DNA of 64,000 nucleotides from Phocaeicola dorei (GTDB taxonomy: Bacteria > Bacteroidota > Bacteroidia > Bacteroidales > Bacteroidaceae), in assembly GCF_013009555.1 (NCBI RefSeq), contig NZ_CP046176.1, forward strand, positions 3,069,501 through 3,133,500, written 5' to 3'. The position numbers were made by a program, and so were the translations under genes. Below, one piece after another: positions 1 to 9,742 of the stretch (its first letter is position 1; every line of letters starts with the position of its first letter). Below the pieces are notes generated by a model. The model had not been told where the DNA came from and made no database searches. It worked only from the letters and a program-made list of their open reading frames with translations.

Positions 1-1610
1 TTTTTCTTTCCGTCCACTGCTATCGCTTTAATAATCCGATCACCGTCTGCCGGAACAGGCGACTGGTAACGAGGGCTTACACCAGGTTGTGGCTCTTTAC
101 CATCTGTAGTATAATAGATAGAAGCATCCTTATTGCTGCATACCAACTTCACCTCTCCATTCTTATTTCTGGTAATCACAGGAGCATCCAGCGGAGTTTC
201 CGCTTTAAAGACCTGTATTTCTGCCAGACAAGGTGCCTCCCATGCATCTGTTATCCGTATTCGCAGACGTGAAGCAGTGACTTCGGGAAAACGCAGAATC
301 CGTTTATAACCGATAGTAGTCTGTTCATCCAATTTCTGCCAATTCCCATTATCAAAATATTCTACAACAAACTGCTTTACTCTTTGCCCTTTCTCAATAA
401 ACTCTTGCAATAACAAACGGTTGAAAGTTAATTCTTTTCCAAAATCCACTTCCAGTACAGGCGTTTTTGTATCAGCTTCCCAATATGTACCTCGATTACC
501 ATCCAAAGTATATTTCAACTTCTTACGGTTCTTGCCCGTTACTTTCATTTTCTGATTAACGAGATTCTTCTTTAGTTCAGAGGTATATCGCCGATACCAT
601 TCTACCAAACGCAAGGAATCCTGCTCAGGAATCAATCCTTCTTGATTGGGGGTCAGATTAAGCAATAACAAACTGTTACGTCCCACACTCTCATAATAAA
701 TGTCAGTCAATTGGGACAATGATTTCAGTTTATGGTCTTCCGAAGCATGATAATACCAACCGGGACGGATGGATACATCAGTTTCTGAAGGAATCCATAA
801 CGTACCATCCGCATGTCCGCGCATCCACTGTTTACCATTTGGTATCCCCTTATCATAGAATTCCGGCTTTCTCACTGTACTCCAATGCTCTTCCAAAGCG
901 TACCCTTCCTCATTGCCTACCCAGCGGATGTTCTGTGCACTTCCACCATGCACCACACAGTTGGGTTGCAATTCATATACCATTTCTGTCAAAGATTCCC
1001 ATGGATAGTAATCTGCGGTAATCTTTCGGGTATGTAAGGAATCCGTACTATAATAACCACGTCCCCCGTTGGCGCCGTCAAACCAAAACTCATACAATTT
1101 CCCATAATTAGTCAGCAATTCGCGCAACTGATTGCGGAAGTAAGTGATGTATTCCGGTTTTCCATAATCAGGATGGTTACAATCCCAAGGAGAAAGGTAT
1201 AATCCCACTTTCATCCCATACTCATGGCAAGCATCCACAAATTCGCGTACCAAATCGCCTTTTCCGTTCTTCCATGGAGAATTCTTCACACTGTATTCCG
1301 TATAAGCCGACGGCCACAAACAAAACCCGTCATGATGCTTGGCAGTAAGGATCACTCCTTTCAGTCCCGCTTCTTTACAAGTCCGTATCCATTGACGACA
1401 GTCTAACTTAGTCGGATTAAAGATGGCAGGGGACTCGTTGCCATATCCCCACTCCATATCCGTATAAGTATTCACGCTAAAATGAACAAATGCCGTTGTT
1501 TCCATCTGCTGCCATTGCAATTGTACCGGTGTAGGTACAGGCAAGGTCTGTGCCTTTACCGGAAAGCATAAAACTCCCAGTATTACACTTAATAAGAATG
1601 TCTTATTCAT
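1..1610 (-). CDS. GH29 alpha-L-fucosidase, 3' end outside window
   Basis: Exported exo-alpha-L-fucosidase expected to remove terminal fucose from glycans in the periplasm or at the cell surface. The frame is open from the ATG at 1610 to the window edge, about 536 codons. It begins with a signal peptide (MNKTFLLSVILGVLCF) and then shows GH29 landmarks: FVHFSVNTY near the start, AKHHDGFCLW, and EFWFDGANGG, whose Asp is the expected nucleophile. A discoidin-like (F5/8 type C, CBM32-type) region and a chitobiase-like C-terminal segment (YYTTDGKEPQPG) follow. The start lies 5 bases after the stop of the upstream sulfatase gene, so the two form an operon. Fucosidase next to sulfatase fits attack on host mucin-type glycans, which is inference. 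The missing 3' end prevents a length comparison. Confidence 0.9.
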   Translation of the reverse strand, partial: MNKTFLLSVILGVLCFPVKAQTLPVPTPVQLQWQQMETTAFVHFSVNTYTDMEWGYGNESPAIFNPTKLDCRQWIRTCKEAGLKGVILTAKHHDGFCLWPSAYTEYSVKNSPWKNGKGDLVREFVDACHEYGMKVGLYLSPWDCNHPDYGKPEYITYFRNQLRELLTNYGKLYEFWFDGANGGRGYYSTDSLHTRKITADYYPWESLTEMVYELQPNCVVHGGSAQNIRWVGNEEGYALEEHWSTVRKPEFYDKGIPNGKQWMRGHADGTLWIPSETDVSIRPGWYYHASEDHKLKSLSQLTDIYYESVGRNSLLLLNLTPNQEGLIPEQDSLRLVEWYRRYTSELKKNLVNQKMKVTGKNRKKLKYTLDGNRGTYWEADTKTPVLEVDFGKELTFNRLLLQEFIEKGQRVKQFVVEYFDNGNWQKLDEQTTIGYKRILRFPEVTASRLRIRITDAWEAPCLAEIQVFKAETPLDAPVITRNKNGEVKLVCSNKDASIYYTTDGKEPQPGVSPRYQSPVPADGDRIIKAIAVDGKK

Positions 1611-1615
1611 TGTCT

Positions 1616-3163
1616 TTATTTTACAAAGTCTGTATCGTTATATTGGATTTGCAATTTCTTCAACTCCGCCTGCATATCAGCCAATACTTCACTATAAGCA
1701 GGATCATTGATTACATTGTGCATCTCGGCAGGGTCTTTTTCCAAGTCATAAAGTTCCCATGCATCAATGTCATTGTAGAAGTGAATCAATTTATAAGGGT
1801 CTGTACGTACTCCATAGTGACGTTTCACCATGTGTTCGGCAGGATATTCATAAAAATGATAATATAATGATTTACGCCAGCCCGCAGGCTTCTTTCCTTT
1901 CAATAAAGGTAACAAAGACTCGCCTTGAATATCTTCGGGTACTTTTACACCTGCCAGTTCCAGGAAAGTAGGTGCATAGTCTATATTCTGTACCATTTCA
2001 GTTATATCACCTTTCCTGTCAAATCCTTTCGGCAAACGCATTATCAACGGAGTACGCATGGATTCCTCATACATGAAACGCTTGTCAAACCATCCGTGCT
2101 CTCCCATATAAAATCCTTGGTCTGATGTATAGACGACTAATGTATTATCCAGCAACCCGTTTTCTTCCAGATAATTGAGCACACGTCCTACATTATCATC
2201 CAGTGATTTGACTGTTTTCATATAGTCGCGCATATAACGTTGGAATTTCCAATTAGCCAAATCCTTTCCTTGCGGATTCTTCTGATAAAAATCATCGATC
2301 ACAGGACCGTAGAATGCATCCCACGCGGCACGCTGTCTTTCGTCCATACGTCCGATAAAGCTTTCATACAATGATTTCAAACGGGATTCCTTGTCAGGGC
2401 GGAGCATTTTCAGATCATATATCATATCCATATCTTTCACAATACTCATCTCCTGAGCCGCAGCTGCGGAACGGCCCTCATAATCGTCAAAGAAATTATC
2501 GGGTAAAGTAAATTCTTTATCTTCGTATAAGGCCAGATTACAGGTATCCGCCATCCAATTACGATGAATAGCCTTATGATGAATAAGCAGACAGAAAGGT
2601 TTTTCTTTATCGCGCTTATTTTCCATCCAGTCTATGGCATCATCGGTAATCAGATTAGTGATATACCCATGTCTCTGAATGGTATCATTGGTTTGTGTGA
2701 TGAAATCCGGATTATAATAATCACCTTGTCCGGGAACTATTTCCCAATAAGTAAAGCCTGTCGGCAAACTTTCCAAATGCCATTTCCCAATTAATGCAGT
2801 CTGATAACCCGCTTTCTGCAATAGTTTCGGAAAAGTTTGCTGCGATGAATCAAATACGCAGGTAGAGTTATCATAAAATTTATTCTCACAACTATGTTTG
2901 CCCGTAAGCATACAAGCACGACTAGGGCCACTCAGAGAGTTTGCGACAAAACTGTTTGTAAAACGTACCCCCTCATTGGCTATCCGATCCAAATTGGGTG
3001 TATCCATATAACGTTTGTCATAGCAACTCATCATCTGAGCTGTATGATCGTCCGTCATAATATAGACAATATTCAAAGGTTTTTCTGTTACCGGCTCCGT
3101 ACAGCCGGTCAGAGCGGATATCGCCAATAGTCCGCCATAAATCAATTTGTTTTGATGTTCCAT
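1616..3163 (-). CDS. S1-family sulfatase lipoprotein, serine type
   Basis: Exported sulfatase of the arylsulfatase/N-acetylglucosamine-6-sulfatase superfamily, 515 aa. A lipobox (ALTGC, Cys21) suggests a lipoprotein. The metal-binding start IVYIMTDDHTAQ and the activation motif S78-G-P-S-R are visible. The nucleophile is therefore Ser, which in this family is converted to formylglycine by the radical-SAM maturase anSME rather than by the oxygen-dependent enzyme. The motifs GKWHL and TSDQGFYMGEHG and the C-terminal DUF4976-like part are also present. The overall pattern resembles the S1_11 GlcNAc-6-sulfatase group, but subfamily and substrate are inference. It is first in an operon with the GH29 gene downstream. 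Upstream are an ECF-type promoter motif (3226-3262) and a leader hairpin shared with susC. Confidence 0.9.
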   Translation of the reverse strand: MEHQNKLIYGGLLAISALTGCTEPVTEKPLNIVYIMTDDHTAQMMSCYDKRYMDTPNLDRIANEGVRFTNSFVANSLSGPSRACMLTGKHSCENKFYDNSTCVFDSSQQTFPKLLQKAGYQTALIGKWHLESLPTGFTYWEIVPGQGDYYNPDFITQTNDTIQRHGYITNLITDDAIDWMENKRDKEKPFCLLIHHKAIHRNWMADTCNLALYEDKEFTLPDNFFDDYEGRSAAAAQEMSIVKDMDMIYDLKMLRPDKESRLKSLYESFIGRMDERQRAAWDAFYGPVIDDFYQKNPQGKDLANWKFQRYMRDYMKTVKSLDDNVGRVLNYLEENGLLDNTLVVYTSDQGFYMGEHGWFDKRFMYEESMRTPLIMRLPKGFDRKGDITEMVQNIDYAPTFLELAGVKVPEDIQGESLLPLLKGKKPAGWRKSLYYHFYEYPAEHMVKRHYGVRTDPYKLIHFYNDIDAWELYDLEKDPAEMHNVINDPAYSEVLADMQAELKKLQIQYNDTDFVK

Positions 3164-3167
3164 TAAT

Positions 3168-3219
3168 GGTAATGACTTAAAGTTTAAAAATAAGTTGATC
3201 CTTTGTCGCCAAACAAAGG
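3168..3219 (-). promoter_or_regulatory. Leader hairpin element shared with susC
   Basis: This block directly upstream of the sulfatase start is nearly identical to 15264-15316 upstream of susC. Both have a GTAATGACTTAA start on the plus strand, an A/T-rich spacer and a hairpin with the loop CGCCAA. The stem here is CCTTTGT/ACAAAGG (3200-3206 with 3213-3219), whereas the susC copy has AAGCTTGT/ACAAGCTT. The compensating stem changes with an unchanged loop argue for a selected hairpin, either in the 5' UTR or as a DNA palindrome. Confidence 0.6.
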
Positions 3220-3225
3220 TACTCT

Positions 3226-3262
3226 CTATTTATATGGCAATCGGGAAAGGAACGTTCCTAAA
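3226..3262 (-). promoter_or_regulatory. Candidate ECF-sigma promoter of the sulfatase operon
   Basis: On the minus strand this reads GGAAC, 16 nt, CCATATAA. It aligns without gaps to 16461-16497 before fecR (30 of 37 positions identical) and to 5570-5606 before the GH29 fusion gene (24 of 37). The GGAA-type -35 is typical of ECF sigma promoters. The likely recogniser is the sigma factor at 18693-19274. Assignment as a promoter is inference from position and conservation. Confidence 0.55.
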
Positions 3263-3311
3263 GAAATAAGATATTTTTTTATAAAGTTTGAAAGCTTATC
3301 ATCACACTCTT

Positions 3312-5387
3312 TCATTTGGATAAATCACATCCGATCTTTTCAAATGGAAGCCGGGGGAATCCATTGATCCGTTGATAAATGAGCGCATCATCCTTAAATC
3401 CCTTCAACGGATCAGCAGCATCCACAAACCCTGGATCCGAACCGGTAGCCCAATTGTTATACAATTCCAGCCATTCGCTCTGTCCGCGCACCACATTTCC
3501 TATCTTATAAAACAAGTTTCCTTCTATCACATTGCCTTTTGGATAAGAAGTGTCATTGTCCCAATATGCAGCGAGCAAAGGATAGGCCGTACTGTAAGGA
3601 GGATTTTTATAATTGACTGTTTGCAAACGCTGGTCAATTATCGCACCTTTCTCTATCATGAATTTGCCCCAGCCCTGCATACGCGCATCTATATGAATGG
3701 CAACAGGAGAATCTATAAATATATTATGCCGGTAATGATTATTATGTCCCCCACCGATTAGTACCGGCAAAGACCCTGCTTTGTGATAAATATTACCATA
3801 AACTTCCGCTCCGCAAGCTCCGTCATCATGATAAGTAGCCGTTACACGATGGCGCGGACTCAATTCATGAAAATAACAATAACGGATAACATTTCCCTGC
3901 TCCGAAGGATCACGACCATAATAAACAGCTCCCTGATCATCGACTTCAGAACACACATTCGTTATGTCACACAGTTCTATCACATGGTTATTTCCATGAA
4001 ACAGGATAGCCATGCTGGGCGCATCATAGATGTCACATTTAGAGATGCGGTTACCCACACCATCCATCCATATTCCGGGACGATAGGATTTCTCAATCCG
4101 GTTATAATCATGTATCCGGCAATTCTCCACATAGTTTCCGGCAGAGGTCAATGAGGCTCTGTCTCCTCCTCCTCCAGCAGGTTCAAGGCAAACCATTGAC
4201 GCCAAGGCGCACCTGTCATAAATCCATATACCGTATGCTGCCCTGTATGAATCATTTTATGTATCGTGTCGATGCTTTCCACACAAATCATGTCATCGGC
4301 ATAACCGTGCGCAAAGTATCCGCTTATCCACATATTCTCTACCGATTTCCAACTCGAAGGGCGCTCTTCCTGATATCCGAATACAGGGAAAGGAGCCTCT
4401 TCCCCTTCCTTAGCCATCCCCGATTCCTGTATTTTTCCAATCATAACCGTAGAGATTCGGCCAACGGGCTATTCGCAGAGACTGGCCATCCGCAAAGATT
4501 TCCGTCCATGCCGCCTGGCTGGGCCTTCCGAAACCTGTAGCGTGCAGGGCCACCAGCTCCATCCGGTTTTTCTTGAAGTCAAGCTCTCTTATCAGACTTG
4601 CGGGCAGAAGCGGATCGCCCAAGCGGAAGTCACTGGGAAAATAACGGATAGGATCACCTTCCTTCTGTTCCTCCGGAATAATTTTATATGATTTCTCCGG
4701 CGCATTCGGATTATGGGGATCCGCATCCTCGCCTATCGTCCAGTTAATTCCGATCTGGCATTGCGGCTCACGGCTTTTGATGGTTCTGTATATGCCTTCT
4801 ACCGGCCAGCGATAACCGGGTTTCACCCAACTTCCATCAAACCAGAACTCCACTATTTTAGTATATTTTTCCGTGATGTCCATCAGTTCGTCCAATTGCT
4901 TCAACATGTATGTATTGTACTTCCTGTCCGACTCCACATTGACTTTCCTGTCCCACAACGAGTAATACAGTCCCAGCTTCATGCCTTGTCTCTTACATTC
5001 CCTAGCTACGGCTTCAATCACATTCGTTTTATTTCCCGAACTTGCCACGTCATAATCAGTATATTTACTGTCCCAAAGACAAAAGCCCTCATGATGTTTT
5101 GCCACCAAGATGATATACTTCATACCGGCATCTTTCGCTGTCTTCACCCATTGACAGGCGTCAATCTCCGCAGGGGCATAAGTTTCCACCGGAAAAGATC
5201 CGTCTGACCATTCCACATCATGGAATGTATTGATACCAAAATGAATGAACATACCATACTTGCGCTTGATCTGATCTTTCTGGTATTTTGAAGGTTTTTC
5301 AGAAGGTATTGCAGTTGAGATACCCGGTTGTGCCTGTGCTACTTCCAACGAGCACAAGAATAAAAATAATAATAACAGTTTTTTCAT
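3312..5387 (-). pseudogene. Decayed GH29-GH141 fusion gene
   Basis: Reading from 5387, a signal peptide and a GH29 fucosidase N-terminal half are intact (AKHHEGFCLW; FWFDG with candidate nucleophile Asp184) up to RYFPSDFRLGDPLLP. At about 4600 the protein switches in frame to a GH141-like beta-helix enzyme (HATGFGRPSQAAWTEIF, RIARWP). A frameshift at about 4430-4445 moves the GH141 text to a second frame (IGKIQESG to WFALNLLEEE). At 4163-4175, a run of GGA units, the text jumps to a third frame and to a later part of the family (GGGDRASL to FEKIGCDLSK). By my knowledge of GH141, roughly 100 residues between NLLEE and GGDR are missing. Two deletions and one frameshift are the simplest account. 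The GH29 part also lacks its usual C-terminal domain, so activity is doubtful. Confidence 0.8.
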
Positions 5388-5569
5388 ATTGATTTATTTT
5401 TAGAATAAGTCTTGCTTTTTATCTCCATTCATCCGATTTATACACACCGATGACAGCATAACCTCATGCCTTATCCCTCACCTTGCGCACGTTGCTTTCA
5501 GACCGGAAACAGAATAGAGATTATAGTCCATATCCACTTTGCTTTCAATAACAGCAAAACAAAAGGTCT

Positions 5570-5606
5570 TTTATTTAATGGCAATTGTGCGGGGGATATT
5601 CCTAAA
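5570..5606 (-). promoter_or_regulatory. Candidate ECF-sigma promoter upstream of GH29 fusion
   Basis: Third copy of the locus motif. On the minus strand it reads GGAAT, 16 nt, CCATTAAA, aligned gap-free to the copies at 3226-3262 and 16461-16497. It lies about 180 bp upstream of the start at 5387. Just downstream, TTTGCT and AGCAAA form a small hairpin with a different loop from the sulfatase and susC leader element. Similarity is weaker (24 of 37 positions), consistent with decay of the gene it serves. Confidence 0.45.
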
Positions 5607-5734
5607 TCAAGAAATCTCTTTATTGTGAACTTTCCGCATAATTTAACGAATAAAGTTCGCTTTTTCACGAACTTTCAAGAAAGGACTTCTAATTCTCCTA
5701 TCCCATGTGGTAATTAAGGGTATCTAGCATTCCA

Positions 5735-6178
5735 CTACCCTATATACATTCCCTTTGACAGTATGCACCCGCCCAACAGAGGCAGAATGCGGCTCAGACT
5801 GTAAGCGGTCATGCTCCTTATGACCGAAGGATGAATGGATTTCATACGCCCGAACAACTGGGTGACGGAAAAGGTCAGTACCTTCTGCAGATCATCCTCT
5901 ACCATAGCGAAGCGGAAGCAGAGGCGGAATACTCCTCTTCGTGTACGTGTTTGTAGAACTTTAGCATAGTGCAGATGGGGGTCGGGCACATCGTTTTCCA
6001 GACATGCCACTTCGGTTACCTCGGTCAGTACATTGAAACAGAAGTGGTAGTGGAAGGTGAGAAAGGTGGTCACTTCCTGCATCAAGGAATGCGGCTTAGC
6101 CTTCTTCTGCACGTCTTTCAAGTGAGCAGAATTCTCCTTTGCTTTTCTGGCTGAAGCTGTCGAAAGGACTGATTCCAC
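5735..6178 (-). pseudogene. Fragment of a VirE/DUF3874-like protein
   Basis: The open frame of 147 codons contains TFLTFHYHFCFNVLTEVTEV, which resembles the conserved start of Bacteroidales VirE/DUF3874-like proteins (primase- or helicase-like proteins common near mobile and capsule loci). After this motif the translation no longer looks like the family, and the whole is far shorter than usual, so I read it as a remnant. The conserved part is about 5990-6070. Four 22-bp direct repeats lie upstream at 6260-6347. Function is almost certainly lost. The assignment rests on one motif recognised by eye. Confidence 0.4.
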
Positions 6179-6259
6179 TTTTTTGCCGGGATTTCTCCTG
6201 AAAAACTATTCTTGTTATCCTGCAAGTTGCCTTTACCATTTTCAGCAAAAGTAGTGGAA

Positions 6260-6347
6260 CTTGGCACAAGTTATGGTGAATCTTGGTACAGGATACAGTG
6301 CATCTTAGTACAAGTTGCGGTAGAACTTGATACACAGTACATACGTA
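6260..6347. repeat. Four 22-bp degenerate direct repeats
   Basis: Units starting at 6260, 6282, 6304 and 6326 each begin CTTGGCACAAG, CTTGGTACAGG, CTTAGTACAAG and CTTGATACACA. The period is exactly 22 bp, about two helical turns, which places the conserved CTTGRTACAAG core on one face of the DNA. The pattern is iteron-like or operator-like. There are no unique spacers, so it is not a CRISPR array. It lies upstream of the VirE/DUF3874-like fragment. Confidence 0.6.
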
Positions 6348-6409
6348 TATACAGGCATACGCTACCGTATGTGCAGCCCGACACATACATACGTGTAGAC
6401 TCATACGTC

Positions 6410-6435
6410 AGTAACGTGACAGGTCACATGTTACT
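6410..6435. other. Short inverted repeat in non-coding stretch
   Basis: AGTAAC-GTGAC and GTCAC-AT-GTTACT form an imperfect 11-bp hairpin with a two-base loop. It follows a segment rich in CATACGTA-like words (6340-6405). The rest of 6436-6933 contains no gene that I can support. It probably consists of the degraded upstream region of the mobile-element-like remnant. Confidence 0.4.
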
Positions 6436-6933
6436 AATGTTACCGGATATGTTGCTTTGGTCGTTTACTTCAAAAGAACCGGTCGTTTTTTTTAAATGTC
6501 CTTATGTTTTTGGTAAATGCCAGTACCTTTACTTAAAAGGTCAGCATGTCTTGATGAAAAGGCCGGCATGTTTCATGAACCAGCTTAGCTGGTCCGACGG
6601 ACAAGCCTATCATGTCCGGCAAACCAGCCAAGTCGGTTCATTACACTATCCTCTCACTATGCAGGTGTTCACTTTTCTCCTTTCATTCTGTCATTTCATT
6701 TAAAACACACTAGTTATCAATTGGTTAAAAACTGTAAGATCTCCCCTCATTCCCGTTTCATCTGTAGATTCTCCTCCCTTCACAGGAAGGAGTGAAGATA
6801 CAGAGTGGAGGAAACTGAAAGGGGATGACGGGAAGTCCTGTCACTACCGGAACGCCTGTCAGCAGGGCGTTTTCAAAAGTAGATGAAAGGAAGAAAGAAG
6901 AATCTATCTGTTCAAAACCAGTCACGTATACTA

Positions 6934-7077
6934 TCAATCTTTTAGATCAGCAAAACCTTGCAAAGTGGATTGGTCAGCAGGATGAATAGACCCATCTCCG
7001 CGAAGAGCAATATTCAACAAATAATTAGCTTTATTTTTCTGTGCATAATCATATTCAGCCTTCACTTTCACTGTAAA
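6934..7077 (-). pseudogene. GH29 fucosidase C-terminal remnant
   Basis: Directly after the GH95 stop, and in the same frame, about 47 codons read through ANYLLNIALRGDGSIHPAD to a TGA at 6934-6936. The phrase NYLLN(I/V)-x-RGDGSI is typical of the end of the GH29 catalytic domain. No start codon or upstream GH29 sequence is present, so this is a fragment left by a deletion. The shared frame suggests either chance or a former junction with the GH95 gene. Confidence 0.5.
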
Positions 7078-7080
7078 GAT

Positions 7081-9603
7081 TCATTTTTCACCTCCACATT
7101 GAAAATCATTCCAGCCACTAACCTTTCCCAATCTTCTTTTTCCCAATTGTTTCACCTTCATATTAGGCTTGCCAAAATACACTTCTTTAACCAAAGTTTC
7201 CGTACCAATGAGCCGAACAACATACTCTTCACCTGTTTGGGTAGAGAAAGCCAATACACCATCCCCTCCTGTCTTTACGGAAACTTTCCTGCCATCCCTG
7301 CATCTCAACACTTCACATTTCTTGTCACCCCAAGGATTCTGTAATCGACAAAGATTCCCTTTTAAACTCTTCACACCTACTTGTGTAACCTCAGCCGAAT
7401 TATTCCTACTTGCAGAAACGAGAAATGCCCCTCTTGCCAACAAAATAAATGCCATAGGAATAGAATCCCATGCAGCAGGCACAGCAGGGAACACTCTGAT
7501 TTTCTCCTCGTTGCTTTGGAGCATCATTTCATTTATGCCCGTGCAATAATTGCTCATGGGTTCCATACCGCACTGAAAGAAATCATGTGAGCGTATCATA
7601 TACGTGTCTTTCAACAGATTGTGCACAGAGGCAAGATCGTAAATATTGTCAGGATAACCGGTCACATTGTGCATCAATCCTTGTGGATACATCTGATGTA
7701 CATTCACCCCGTTCCATATATACTTCAAGGCCACATCTCCTTCTCCCATTCGAGCGGCTATCTGCGGATAAGGATAATGCGCGTTACACTCGTCATCGTG
7801 TTTCAACAGATTCACAACAGCTTTTCCCAAGCGAGTGTCTTTATCATCAATACCAATCAGCCCTGCCGGAAAAGCTACGGCACCACCGTTACCCCAAATC
7901 CATGGAGAATAACGCTTTTCCGTATAATACTCCTCGGCAGGAGAGATTACTTCGCCACATTCACCAAACTGCTGATAGCCTCCTTCCCATAAATGATTGA
8001 GTACGTGACGCCACTGTTTCACCTCATCTTTGTCTACGTTCAATATTTCCGCCGCACGGATACAATCCTTGAAAAGCCTTTCGATGCAATTGCGGTCACT
8101 GATAGGATTCTTCACATAAGCGATAGGGGCCGACTCATACAAAGAAGCTTTCAAAAAATATTCATTTTTTTCTTCATCCCATTCCAACCTGTCTAAATAA
8201 AAATGAGAAGCTTTCTTCATAAACGTATATGCCCTTTCTTTCAAGAATTCCTCGTCTCCCGTAAATTCGTAATAATCCCAAAAGAGAGAAGCTATCTGTG
8301 AAGCAGGAGTAAAATTGTTCCTCAGATAGCGTTTGTCCTTTCCCCATTGTACACCGTTGAAATTATGCGCTTCGGTAATGAGCAATGCATCATGCTCCGC
8401 TCCATACTCCTTTGCCAGTTTCTCAGCAAACGGTATCATCTTGAAGTAAGTGTCGAGATAAGGTTTCATCAGCCGCCAATCGTTTTGCGCACACAATCCC
8501 CAATATTCCTGCTGCTGGTTCCAATGATGCGGTGTCCCCCAATTAAGTACATCACGGTTCCAACGCCAAAGTCCCCCATTAAAAGCCAACGGAAACTCAC
8601 CTCGCGAACCAGCAGACATCAGATAGCGATGCAAGTAATAGATATTCTCCAAATAATCATCACCCAACTTCACAAACGAATTGGACCAGAAATTGCGATA
8701 CCACTCATCTTTCTCGCGACGCAACTCATCTACCCCCTTCGCTTCTGCCTCATCAAGTAATTTCTTTGCTGCATTTACCGGATCCTTATCTTCGCGATCA
8801 GTTACTACACTGACCATAATTGTGAACTTACATTTATTTGTCCGCCATTCGGCACGACGCATATTCACCGTTTCCGGTTCCTCGGACGACTCTACCACCC
8901 TGCAAGCTACAGCAAAGTGCAGTCCACCATCCGTTTCTTCCAATATCATTTCGCGAGCATCAGCCATTGCACGCATCTTACCAAGCCCCACTGAAGGGTT
9001 CTTCGCAAACCAACCTCCATACCATCCGGTAAAGGAACGGCTCCCCAGTCTTTCCAACGAAACCGTAGCTACCGAATGATTTCCCAACATTTCAGGATCA
9101 GGTATATTTTCACATTCCACTATCCATACATTACGATCTTGCGCCAACCAAGTACGAATAGTTGTAGCAGAATAACCCGTAACCGCACGATATGTATTCT
9201 CGGCATTTGCCAGCGATAACCGCCCCTCAAACTCTTCCAAATGCATCCAACTGAATACCGGTGCACCAAAATCGATCTTCAGACGAGCCGCATGCTTCAA
9301 CAATGACATTCCGTATTCTTCTGGTTGTGCCTTTGTCCACAAATCATTTTTATTGATTTGCAATTCGATGCCATTGTCATGATTCCACACCATGCCGCCT
9401 ATATCACCATTACCCATCGGAAAGCCTTCCGCCTCCAGTTGCGTAGGTGAAAAATAAACGATATCATGTTTGGAGAGGTAATCGTCATCTACCTCAAAAG
9501 GAGCAGACTGCATTTTCAAATAAGTATAATCTATATTTTTCGCATTTGCCGCTATTCCTCCGGCAAGAAAGAAATACAACATAATCAGTTTTTTCATATT
9601 CAT
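7081..9603 (-). CDS. GH95-type glycoside hydrolase (DUF5703 N-terminus)
   Basis: Large exported glycosidase, about 840 aa from the ATG at 9603, with a second ATG two codons later at 9597. An upstream TTG at 9621 is less likely. A signal peptide (KKLIMLYFFLAGGIAANA) precedes a beta-sandwich start with GFPMGNGDIGGMVWN. The (alpha/alpha)6 catalytic part contains GGLWRWNRD, HHWNQQQEYWG and LITEAHNFNG. GH95 enzymes are alpha-L-fucosidases or alpha-L-galactosidases, and this subgroup, with a DUF5703-like N-terminal domain, is less well characterised, so fucose specificity is inference from family and neighbours. It lies 139 bp after susD, with a hairpin terminator between, so it may be a separate or attenuated transcript. 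Confidence 0.8.
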   Translation of the reverse strand: MNMKKLIMLYFFLAGGIAANAKNIDYTYLKMQSAPFEVDDDYLSKHDIVYFSPTQLEAEGFPMGNGDIGGMVWNHDNGIELQINKNDLWTKAQPEEYGMSLLKHAARLKIDFGAPVFSWMHLEEFEGRLSLANAENTYRAVTGYSATTIRTWLAQDRNVWIVECENIPDPEMLGNHSVATVSLERLGSRSFTGWYGGWFAKNPSVGLGKMRAMADAREMILEETDGGLHFAVACRVVESSEEPETVNMRRAEWRTNKCKFTIMVSVVTDREDKDPVNAAKKLLDEAEAKGVDELRREKDEWYRNFWSNSFVKLGDDYLENIYYLHRYLMSAGSRGEFPLAFNGGLWRWNRDVLNWGTPHHWNQQQEYWGLCAQNDWRLMKPYLDTYFKMIPFAEKLAKEYGAEHDALLITEAHNFNGVQWGKDKRYLRNNFTPASQIASLFWDYYEFTGDEEFLKERAYTFMKKASHFYLDRLEWDEEKNEYFLKASLYESAPIAYVKNPISDRNCIERLFKDCIRAAEILNVDKDEVKQWRHVLNHLWEGGYQQFGECGEVISPAEEYYTEKRYSPWIWGNGGAVAFPAGLIGIDDKDTRLGKAVVNLLKHDDECNAHYPYPQIAARMGEGDVALKYIWNGVNVHQMYPQGLMHNVTGYPDNIYDLASVHNLLKDTYMIRSHDFFQCGMEPMSNYCTGINEMMLQSNEEKIRVFPAVPAAWDSIPMAFILLARGAFLVSASRNNSAEVTQVGVKSLKGNLCRLQNPWGDKKCEVLRCRDGRKVSVKTGGDGVLAFSTQTGEEYVVRLIGTETLVKEVYFGKPNMKVKQLGKRRLGKVSGWNDFQCGGEK

Positions 9604-9664
9604 GGTATTTACAGAATACAACTGTGCTTATCTAAAATAAAAGATGTTACATACACAAACAAAC

Positions 9665-9707
9665 AGAAAAGACATAAAAGAGAAGGGTTCCTTACACACT
9701 CTCTTTT
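9665..9707 (-). terminator. Terminator after susD
   Basis: AAAAGAGA (9676-9683) and TCTCTTTT (9700-9707) form an 8-bp stem. On the minus strand it is followed by a T-rich stretch (ATGTCTTTTCTG). It would end or attenuate the susC-susD transcript before the GH95 gene. Confidence 0.5.
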
Positions 9708-9742
9708 ATATCTTTTCCTTAAAAATGATTCTCTTTTTTATA

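Noticed and set aside
6260..6347. Possible CRISPR array
   Set aside because: The repeats are contiguous 22-bp degenerate units with no unique spacers and no cas genes nearby.
6096..6404. 102-codon minus-strand frame rich in Cys and Val
   Set aside because: It crosses the 22-bp repeats and CATACGTA-rich words, and its composition follows the repeats rather than a protein.
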